From the NCBI GenBank assembly GCA_028698975.1, contig JAQVVK010000102.1, positions 1 through 7,835 on the forward strand: a stretch of 7,835 bases of DNA, written 5' to 3'. Both the position numbers and the translations under genes were made by a program. The stretch comes from Victivallaceae bacterium. GTDB taxonomy: Bacteria > Verrucomicrobiota > Lentisphaeria > Victivallales > Victivallaceae. The first letter of the stretch is position 1, and each line of letters begins with the position of its first letter. This document shows positions 1 through 5,052 of this stretch, piece after piece. The notes beneath the pieces are model-generated. The model worked only from the letters and a program-made list of their open reading frames with translations. It was not told the DNA's origin and did not search any database.

Positions 1-619
1 GTTCGGATAGATATGGCACCTCGAGAATGCCTTTGATGTTTTCATAATCAATGCCGTGACCGGCATTTACCGAAAGTCCGAGGTTGTGACCATAGGCTGC
101 GGCGTGTTTAAGCCGCGCCAGTTCGCGCTGCTGCGCCGCTCCGGTGGCGTTGGAGTATGCCCCGGTATGAAGCTCCACATAGTCGGAACCCATCTTTGAC
201 GCAGCATCAAGCTGTTTTTCCTCGGGGTCGATGAACAAACTCACCTTGATACCGGTCTCGCGCAGCCGGTTGACCGCCGAAGAAACCTTTTCAAACTGCC
301 CGGCGGCGTCCAATCCGCCCTCGGTGGTCAACTCCTGACGCTTCTCCGGCACCAGACAGCAACTGTGAGGCTTGACCGCAAGCGCGATGCGCACCATTTC
401 ATCGGTGACCGCCATTTCCATATTGAGCCGCTCAACCTGCTTTACCAAAGCGGCAATATCAGTGTCGTCGATGTGACGGCGATCTTCGCGCAAATGAGCG
501 GTTATACCCCATGCCCCGCCCTGCTGGGCCAGCAATGCGGCCTCGACCGGGTCGGGCTTGACGGCTCGCCGCGCCTGACGCACAGTAGCAACATGATCGA
601 CATTAACACCCAATCTCAT
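1..619 (-). CDS. pdxJ: Pyridoxine 5'-phosphate synthase PdxJ, 3' end cut by window edge
   Basis: PdxJ is the cytosolic TIM-barrel enzyme that condenses 1-deoxy-D-xylulose 5-phosphate with 3-amino-2-oxopropyl phosphate to give pyridoxine 5'-phosphate, the ring-closing step of DXP-dependent vitamin B6 synthesis. The visible 206 residues start MRLGVNVDHVATVRQAR and carry the family blocks in order: NVDH (6-9), HLREDRRHI (42-50), MEMAVT (67-72), PHSCCLVPEKRQE (83-95), TTEGGLD, ELHTG (149-153) and NAGHG (185-189). From the E. coli protein (about 243 residues), roughly 35 C-terminal residues lie beyond base 1, including the last phosphate-binding loop. The ATG at 619-617 overlaps the TGA of the upstream gene (ATGA) and has a strong GAGGAG ribosome binding site 8 nt before it, so the start is secure. 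One oddity is Trp37 where most homologues I recall have Asp (GADGIT becomes GAWGIT). All the catalytic-type His, Glu and Arg residues I can place are kept. Identification is near certain. Confidence 0.97.
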   Translation of the reverse strand, partial: MRLGVNVDHVATVRQARRAVKPDPVEAALLAQQGGAWGITAHLREDRRHIDDTDIAALVKQVERLNMEMAVTDEMVRIALAVKPHSCCLVPEKRQELTTEGGLDAAGQFEKVSSAVNRLRETGIKVSLFIDPEEKQLDAASKMGSDYVELHTGAYSNATGAAQQRELARLKHAAAYGHNLGLSVNAGHGIDYENIKGILEVPYLSE

Positions 620-1413
620 ATCTCTTTCTCCTCTTCTTTGAAAGCCGCGTCGGCACATGTCGCGGCAAAAAAATCATCCGCAGTCGGAAAAGCTCCGGCC
701 ACCGCATCGGGTTCGACCGAGTCGACAGAAAAAAACACCCGTCTTGGATTCAAACAACTTCCGCCTGCCGCGGCGACCGCCATGGCACAACGCCCGCCAC
801 GCGACGCCCAATCGGGACGCAGCCGCCAGCGGTCGCTGAAAAAGCGCATCGGCCTGAGATCGTCAGCCCATCCGGCGCGGCTCTGCTCGACCTGATCGGT
901 GCGGACTTCGAGCATCACGCCAAGCTGCGGATACATGGCGTCGCGGAGCAGCTCCAAAAGCAAAGTGCCGCCGGTCGGCGCGGCAAAAGGGAAACTTCCC
1001 GACAGCAGCAGCCGGAGTTTGAATTCATCCAGCACCCCGTAGCAACTCCGCAAAAAAGTCAACAGCACCCGGCGGTATTCCGGCTCGGCGTCGATACGGG
1101 CGAGGTCAAACGCCACCCCGACTTCGGTCGCGCCAAGTTTATTGGCTATCGCACAACGGTCGCGCAAGAGACCGGCAAATTCATGACGCATGGCGGCGTT
1201 TTCGGTCGGGATCAGCCGTGCCAGATGCGGTTCGACCAGATCGCGCACCGCAATAAAACACCCGCGATCGGCGTAATGCCTCAGTTTTCGACGCGATGCG
1301 ATGTCGCTTAATGCGTCGCCGCCGACTTCAATCTGACGCAACGCGGCCGGACAATTGTCCGGCAAATGGCCGACTTCGTCCGCCGTAATGGATATGCCGC
1401 ATATGGTGTTCAC
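616..1413 (-). CDS. Unrecognised 265-residue protein, probable TIM-barrel (sugar isomerase-like) fold
   Basis: I do not recognise this protein. It is translated in frame across the whole gap between ribE and pdxJ, overlaps both by 4 nt (GTGA at its start, ATGA at its end) and has no transmembrane or signal segment, so it is a real cytosolic gene of the operon. Short hydrophobic strands alternate with helices: about 3-10, 25-31, 52-58, 95-103, 131-139, 164-169, 188-192 and 226-231. This eightfold beta/alpha rhythm, with CAIANKLGATEVGVAFD (87-103) and GVMLEVRTD (165-173), resembles xylose isomerase-like or AP endonuclease 2-like barrels. That is inference from pattern only. The few histidines (16, 46, 63, 76) all sit in the N-terminal third, so the usual late metal-binding His of active epimerases is not evident; it may be a divergent or non-metal member. 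The start is GTG at 1413, with only a weak G-rich site before it; no nearby in-frame ATG competes. The C-terminus (KEEEKEI) doubles as the pdxJ ribosome binding site. Position suggests a cofactor-related role, unproven. Confidence 0.85.
   Translation of the reverse strand: MNTICGISITADEVGHLPDNCPAALRQIEVGGDALSDIASRRKLRHYADRGCFIAVRDLVEPHLARLIPTENAAMRHEFAGLLRDRCAIANKLGATEVGVAFDLARIDAEPEYRRVLLTFLRSCYGVLDEFKLRLLLSGSFPFAAPTGGTLLLELLRDAMYPQLGVMLEVRTDQVEQSRAGWADDLRPMRFFSDRWRLRPDWASRGGRCAMAVAAAGGSCLNPRRVFFSVDSVEPDAVAGAFPTADDFFAATCADAAFKEEEKEI
628..633 (-). promoter_or_regulatory. Ribosome binding site of pdxJ
   Basis: GAGGAG on the minus strand, 8 nt before the pdxJ ATG at 619. It lies wholly inside the last codons of the preceding gene, where it helps encode the acidic tail KEEEKEI. 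It supports the ATG at 619 as the start and suggests pdxJ can recruit its own ribosomes as well as being coupled through the ATGA overlap. Confidence 0.8.
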
Positions 1414-2078
1414 AACTCAAACCCCGCTTCACGCAATTTTTCCGCCGTAACCGTACCGCCGCCGACTTCGGCGGCAGTTTCTTTGCGGCAGCGGGCGCAC
1501 TCCATGCCGCGCCGCACATATTTAGCAAGCACGTCACTTTCAAGATTGAGCAAATCTCCCGGTTTGCGCCGCGACAATGCGGTGTCGCCCAGCGTCACCG
1601 GGATCAGACGCACGGTAAAAAATCCGTCGCCCACCGATGCCACCGTGAGCGAAACCCCGTCCACCGCCACACTGCCCTTGAATGCGATCTCCGGCGCGAT
1701 TTCGTCGGGCAGCGCGATCCGCAGCTCGTAATCGCCGTCCGGGGTGCGACCGCAATGCAGCAATTCACCGGCAGCATCAATGTGTCCGGTGACCAGATGG
1801 CCGCCAAAACGCTTTTCCGGCGTCATCGCACGCTCCAGATTGACCGTTGCTCCGGAGGCCGCCGCCGCTTCGAGATTGGTGCGGCGCAGCGTTTCATGGA
1901 GCGTAAAGAACTCCAGCACGCCGCCGGCAAGTTCGCGTTCGAGCGTAAGACAGCAGCCGTTGACCGCAACGCTTTCGCCATATTGCGGAGCGGACAAGGC
2001 CGTCGCCGGGCGAACCCGGAGATGGTTCTTGCTGCGTCCGGTCACAATGCCGGTGGTTTCGATCAATCCGGTAAACAT
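1410..2078 (-). CDS. ribE: Riboflavin synthase alpha subunit
   Basis: Riboflavin synthase (called ribC in E. coli) dismutates two molecules of 6,7-dimethyl-8-ribityllumazine into riboflavin and a pyrimidine that returns to RibH. The 222-residue product has the diagnostic N-terminus MFTGLIETTG and two similar lumazine-binding barrels. The first is about residues 1-95, with VNGCCLTL (39-46) and HETLRRTNL (61-69). The second is about 96-190, with GHLVTGHIDAAG (93-104), VAVDGVSLTV (137-146) and NLESDVLAKYV (178-188). The tail ends TAEKLREAGFEL, like the C-terminus of Bacillus homologues, so length and architecture are normal. An upstream in-frame ATG at 2114 exists, but it would add 12 residues read from inside ribD. 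The ATG at 2078 gives the exact family N-terminus and has GGAG 7 nt before it, so I chose it. It begins 4 nt after the ribD stop. A small variation is IPVTLGDT where homologues usually have IPHTL. Identification is very secure. Confidence 0.97.
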   Translation of the reverse strand: MFTGLIETTGIVTGRSKNHLRVRPATALSAPQYGESVAVNGCCLTLERELAGGVLEFFTLHETLRRTNLEAAAASGATVNLERAMTPEKRFGGHLVTGHIDAAGELLHCGRTPDGDYELRIALPDEIAPEIAFKGSVAVDGVSLTVASVGDGFFTVRLIPVTLGDTALSRRKPGDLLNLESDVLAKYVRRGMECARCRKETAAEVGGGTVTAEKLREAGFEL

Positions 2079-2082
2079 TGTC

Positions 2083-3114
2083 TTACTCCAAAAATCCGGA
2101 AACCGCGATGTCATCGCCGTAGCGGACGGTTTTTACCCGATGCAGTTGCTTGGCCAGTTTGAGCGAAACCGGGTTTGCCCCGCCCAGCACCGGACGGCTG
2201 CCGCGACCGCCCAAAAGCCTTGGCGCAATATGAAACTCGACATAATCCACCGCCCCCGCCTCGATCGCGGAGTCGGCCAGCTCGCCGCCGCCCTCGATCA
2301 AAAGACAGTTTATGGCGCGTTTTCCAAGCGACACCAGCAATTTATCCCACGACGCGGCATCGTTCAGACGAACCAGTTCGGCGTTGCCGTCGGGGAAAAA
2401 TGAATTCAATTCATGGGCGGTCATCTTGGATGAAGCGACCAGACGAAGCGGCTGCATCGGCCAGTTTTCCGGCTCGCGCACATTTAGACGCGGGTGATCC
2501 GCCCGCAGAGTGCGGCTGCCGATCAGGATCGCTCCGGCCAACCGCCGCAGCTGCTGAACACGCGAACGCGCCTCGACCCCGGTTATCCACTGCGAAGACC
2601 CATCCGCAGTGGCACTTTTACCGTCAAGCGTCATCGCCATCTTAAGTATGACAAACGGCCGGCCGCTCACAATCCACTTGAAAAAGGGATAATTCAATTC
2701 GCCGGCCGATTGCGCCTCGACCCCGGTCACCACCTCAATACCGGCAGCTTCAAGGATGCCGCGCGCCCGCCCGGAATGCAGCGGGTTGGGGTCGTTGGAG
2801 CCGATCACCACCCGGCTGATACCGGATTTCATTATTGCGTCGGTGCACGGCGGAGTGCGCCCCGTGGTGGAACACGGTTCGAGCGTAACATAAAGCGTCG
2901 CCCCGGCAATGTCGCGCCCGTGAGCGGCGGCATCGGCCAGCGCATTGACTTCGGCATGGGCTTCTCCGGCCCGGGCGTGAAATCCGCGCCCGACAATATG
3001 ACCGTCCTTGACGATCACCGCGCCGACCAGCGGGTTCGGCTTGGTCGAGCCGTACCCCATGCGGGCAAGCGCAATCGCTTCGCGCATAAAAACGGTATCG
3101 GCATCACTGCTCAT
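2083..3114 (-). CDS. ribD: Bifunctional riboflavin biosynthesis deaminase/reductase RibD
   Basis: RibD performs two consecutive steps of riboflavin synthesis. The N-terminal zinc deaminase acts on 2,5-diamino-6-ribosylamino-4(3H)-pyrimidinone 5'-phosphate, and the C-terminal NADPH-dependent reductase converts the ribosyl chain to ribityl. The 343-residue length is close to the usual 340-370. The deaminase domain (about 1-145) has HAE at 53-55 (zinc His and catalytic Glu) and PCSTTGRTPPC with Cys81 and Cys90 as the other zinc ligands. The reductase domain (about 150-343) begins FVILKMAMTLDGKSAT and contains SSQWITG, GSRTLRADHPRLNVR and the nucleotide-binding LLIEGGGELA (271-280), then FHIAPRLLGG. 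Both halves look intact. The start is ATG at 3114, with a perfect GGAGG 6 nt before it. A longer TTG-initiated frame from 3162 would add 16 residues unlike the family and is rejected. The gene overlaps the end of ftsY by 11 nt. Many homologues read CSHxGRTPPC; here the His is Thr, which is not a zinc ligand. Confidence 0.97.
   Translation of the reverse strand: MSSDADTVFMREAIALARMGYGSTKPNPLVGAVIVKDGHIVGRGFHARAGEAHAEVNALADAAAHGRDIAGATLYVTLEPCSTTGRTPPCTDAIMKSGISRVVIGSNDPNPLHSGRARGILEAAGIEVVTGVEAQSAGELNYPFFKWIVSGRPFVILKMAMTLDGKSATADGSSQWITGVEARSRVQQLRRLAGAILIGSRTLRADHPRLNVREPENWPMQPLRLVASSKMTAHELNSFFPDGNAELVRLNDAASWDKLLVSLGKRAINCLLIEGGGELADSAIEAGAVDYVEFHIAPRLLGGRGSRPVLGGANPVSLKLAKQLHRVKTVRYGDDIAVSGFLE
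2086..2089 (-). promoter_or_regulatory. Ribosome binding site of ribE
   Basis: GGAG on the minus strand, 7 nt before the ribE ATG at 2078. It lies in the last codons of ribD (Leu-Glu-stop, ..TTGGAGTAA). It decides the ribE start in favour of 2078 over the in-frame ATG at 2114. Confidence 0.75.
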
Positions 3115-4042
3115 CGGAAGCCTCCCCGCCAAACAGCGCGGCGGCGTAATATTCCGGGTCAAACGGCTGAAGATCGCCCGGCTGTTCGCCCAGACCGATG
3201 AAAAACACCGGAAGCCCGAATTCGAGTTTGAGCGCGACCGCCATGCCGCCGCGTCCGGTGCCGTCGAGCTTGGTTATCACCAGCCCGGTGACCCCGGCAC
3301 TGCGTGAAAATTCCCGCGCCTGACTGATGACGTTGCCGCCCAGACTGGCATCCACGGTAAGCAATGTTTCGTGCGGAGCACCAGGCAGAGCCTTATCGAC
3401 CGCACGTCGTATCTTGGTCAATTCGTCCATCAGATTTTTCTGATTCTGCTGCCGCCCGGCGGTGTCGATCAGGAGGAAATCGGCTCCACGCGCCTGTGCC
3501 GCCTTGACCGCGTCAAACGCCACCCCGGCGGGGTCCGCCCCATGTTTTGAAGCTACCACCTGACAGGAAGTGCGTTCGCCCCAAAGCTGGAGCTGCTCGA
3601 CCGCCGCGGCGCGAAACGTGTCGCAAGCGGCCAATATGACTTTTTTCTTTTCGGAGACCAGCAGCGAGGCCAGTTTGCCGATCGTGGTGGTCTTGCCGCT
3701 GCCGTTGACCCCGGCAAAGAGAATAACGGTCGGGGTGTTGGCCGGAGCGATAGCCAATTGGTGTCTTCCGTCTTCCAGCAGTTTTTTGACCGAACGCCGC
3801 GCCGCCGCCGCTAGATCGGCGTCGGTGTCAAGCGTGCCGCGCTCGTATTCGTCGCGCACATCGGCGGCAATGCGCTGCGCCGCCGCCACGCCGAAATCGG
3901 CCGACACCAGCAACGCTTCGAGTTCCTCAAAAGAGGCGTCTCCATGCGCTTTGATGCCGGTAAAAACCCCGGAAATCGAGCGACCCACCTTGACGGCGGT
4001 CTTTTCCAGACCGCGCCGGAACACCGAAAAGATCGATTTCAC
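3104..4042 (-). CDS. ftsY: Signal recognition particle receptor GTPase FtsY
   Basis: FtsY docks the SRP-ribosome complex at the inner membrane and, with Ffh, hydrolyses GTP to hand nascent membrane proteins to SecYEG. The 312-residue product consists of the NG core: a helical N domain (about 1-95) and the GTPase domain (about 100-305). G motifs are GVNGSGKTTTIGKLA (111-125), DTFRAAAVEQL (141-151), DTAGR (193-197), TKLDGTGRGG (257-266) and GLGEQPGDLQPFDP (283-296). The long acidic A domain of E. coli FtsY is absent. The first 30 residues (MKSIFSVFRRGLEKTAVKVG...) look like a basic amphipathic helix that could bind lipid. The motif usually written DAxTGQN reads DASLGGN (231-237), a Gln-to-Gly change. 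The start is GTG at 4042, overlapping the nusB stop (GTGA), with AAGGA 9 nt upstream. The 3' end overlaps ribD. Identification is certain; the exact start is very likely. Confidence 0.97.
   Translation of the reverse strand: MKSIFSVFRRGLEKTAVKVGRSISGVFTGIKAHGDASFEELEALLVSADFGVAAAQRIAADVRDEYERGTLDTDADLAAAARRSVKKLLEDGRHQLAIAPANTPTVILFAGVNGSGKTTTIGKLASLLVSEKKKVILAACDTFRAAAVEQLQLWGERTSCQVVASKHGADPAGVAFDAVKAAQARGADFLLIDTAGRQQNQKNLMDELTKIRRAVDKALPGAPHETLLTVDASLGGNVISQAREFSRSAGVTGLVITKLDGTGRGGMAVALKLEFGLPVFFIGLGEQPGDLQPFDPEYYAAALFGGEASDEQ
3121..3125 (-). promoter_or_regulatory. Ribosome binding site of ribD
   Basis: GGAGG on the minus strand, 6 nt before the ribD ATG at 3114. It is the best Shine-Dalgarno match in the window and sits inside the last codons of ftsY (Gly-Glu-Ala). 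It fixes the ribD start at 3114. Confidence 0.8.
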
Positions 4043-4551
4043 GCCTGAGTTTCCTTTTCGCCGCGCGGAGAACGGGTCAACTGATTTTTGACCGCATTGA
4101 GCACGCCGTTAATGAAGTTGCCCGCCGCCGGGTTGGAGTAGTCGCGGGCGATCTCCACCGCCTCGTCGATGCTCACCACCGGCGGGATGTCGTCGCAGAA
4201 AAGCATTTCCGCCGTCGCCACCCGCATAATGTTGCGGTCGACCACCGAAAGCCGGTCCAGATCCCAGTGTTCCGCCCGGGCGGCAATGGTTTTATCGATC
4301 TGATCGCGGTTGACCGCCACCAGAGTAAAGACCCGCATTGCGTAGTCGCGTGCCTTGCGCGCCACCCGGTTTTCGGGCAGGCCGAGCACTTCGGCGGCTT
4401 GCGGATAAAAGGCGTCAAACCGCTCCATTTCCGGAGTTTCTCCGCAGACGTCGCAGCGAAACAAAAACTGCATCGCCAGCTCGCGGCCAAGCCGCTTGGA
4501 GTGTACCGGCACCGTCGTTCTATTTGGTTCGTGAAGGATTTCGTCGGACAT
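4039..4551 (-). CDS. nusB: Transcription antitermination factor NusB
   Basis: NusB is a small all-helical RNA-binding protein that, with NusE (ribosomal protein S10), binds boxA RNA and prevents premature termination in rRNA operons. The product from the chosen start is 170 residues, somewhat longer than the usual 130-150. The NusB fold begins near residue 18 (KRLGRELAMQFLF). The C-terminal signature is clear: HWDLDRLSVVDRNIMRVAT (95-113), then IPPVVSIDEAVEIARDYSN (122-140) and NFINGVLNAV (145-154), matching the family pattern W.l.R...vDr.ilR..., iP..v.i.EAve.ak.ys, .FvNGvLd. Extra length comes from about 17 polar N-terminal residues and a short charged tail. The start is ATG at 4551, 1 nt after the ribH stop, with no clear Shine-Dalgarno, so translation probably depends on reinitiation from ribH. 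A TTG at 4596 would extend it 15 residues into ribH and looks less likely. The stop overlaps the ftsY start. Confidence 0.95.
   Translation of the reverse strand: MSDEILHEPNRTTVPVHSKRLGRELAMQFLFRCDVCGETPEMERFDAFYPQAAEVLGLPENRVARKARDYAMRVFTLVAVNRDQIDKTIAARAEHWDLDRLSVVDRNIMRVATAEMLFCDDIPPVVSIDEAVEIARDYSNPAAGNFINGVLNAVKNQLTRSPRGEKETQA
4052..4056 (-). promoter_or_regulatory. Ribosome binding site of ftsY
   Basis: AAGGA on the minus strand, 9 nt before the GTG start at 4042, inside the last codons of nusB (Lys-Glu-Thr). It supports the GTG as a genuine start despite the non-ATG codon. Confidence 0.65.
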
Positions 4552-4552
4552 T

Positions 4553-5035
4553 TCAGCAGATCGCCCGGTTAAGATTGGCCATTTCAATCGCGGCAAGCAT
4601 GGCGTCTACGCCCTTGTTGCCCGCCTTAGTTCCGGCACGCTCGATCGCCTGATCGAGATTGTCGGCGGTTATCATGCCGTAAGCGACCGGCACACCGCTC
4701 TCCAACCCGATCAGAGCCAGCCCTTTGGCCACTTCGGAGTTGATCAATCCGGCGTGCGGGGTCGCTCCCTGTATAACCACACCGAGAGCAACCACCGCGT
4801 CAAACTTGCCGGTGGCAACCAGTTTCCTGGCCGCGAACGGCACCTCGTAGGAGCCGGGCACATAGGCGACCGCCACATCGGCGGCATCGCCGCCGTGACG
4901 CACAAAAGCATCCATCGCACCGGCCAGCAGACGGGAAACGAAGAAATCGTTGAAACGGGCGCAAACCACGCCGATCTTCAACCCTTTGGCTTCGAGATTA
5001 CCCTCGAAAACGGTTCCGGGAGTCTTGTTTGCCAT
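4553..5035 (-). CDS. ribH: 6,7-dimethyl-8-ribityllumazine synthase RibH
   Basis: Lumazine synthase condenses the pyrimidine made by the RibD route with 3,4-dihydroxy-2-butanone 4-phosphate to give the substrate of riboflavin synthase; the family forms pentamers or 60-subunit capsids. The 160-residue length is typical. Motifs in order: GVVCARFNDFF (22-32), the substrate-binding VPGSYEVPFA (59-68), ALGVVIQGATPH (83-94) with His94 as the expected catalytic base, NSEVAKGL (99-106), and RAGTKAGNKG (133-142), whose Arg contacts the phosphate. The loop after the His reads TPHAGLIN rather than the more familiar TPHFDYV, a variation outside the key residues. The ATG at 5035 has AAGGAG 8 nt upstream in a 17-nt gap after pheT, the best-placed free-standing ribosome binding site in the operon. 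The stop is 1 nt before the nusB start. Identification is very secure. Confidence 0.97.
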   Translation of the reverse strand: MANKTPGTVFEGNLEAKGLKIGVVCARFNDFFVSRLLAGAMDAFVRHGGDAADVAVAYVPGSYEVPFAARKLVATGKFDAVVALGVVIQGATPHAGLINSEVAKGLALIGLESGVPVAYGMITADNLDQAIERAGTKAGNKGVDAMLAAIEMANLNRAIC

Positions 5036-5043
5036 GATCGTAT

Positions 5044-5049
5044 CTCCTT
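5044..5049 (-). promoter_or_regulatory. Ribosome binding site of ribH
   Basis: AAGGAG on the minus strand, 8 nt before the ribH ATG at 5035, in the 17-nt gap between the pheT stop and ribH. No room exists in this gap for a promoter or an FMN riboswitch. Confidence 0.8.
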
Positions 5050-5052
5050 AAG

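Noticed and set aside
365..895. Plus-strand open frame across the pdxJ/unknown junction
   Set aside because: It runs antisense to pdxJ and its neighbour, has no family resemblance, and pdxJ is unambiguous on the other strand.
2079..2114. Longer ribE start at the ATG at 2114
   Set aside because: It would add 12 residues before the invariant MFTGLIE start; the ATG at 2078 has a good ribosome binding site.
3115..3162. Longer ribD start at TTG 3162
   Set aside because: TTG codon, extra residues unlike RibD, and a perfect GGAGG sits before the ATG at 3114.
1744..3201. Plus-strand open frames opposite ribE and ribD (1744-2403, 2494-3201)
   Set aside because: Same shadow effect; low-complexity, motif-free translations opposite two intact, well-identified enzymes.
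5036..5052. FMN riboswitch or internal promoter ahead of ribH
   Set aside because: The gap is only 17 nt and is filled by the ribosome binding site; an FMN riboswitch needs well over 100 nt.
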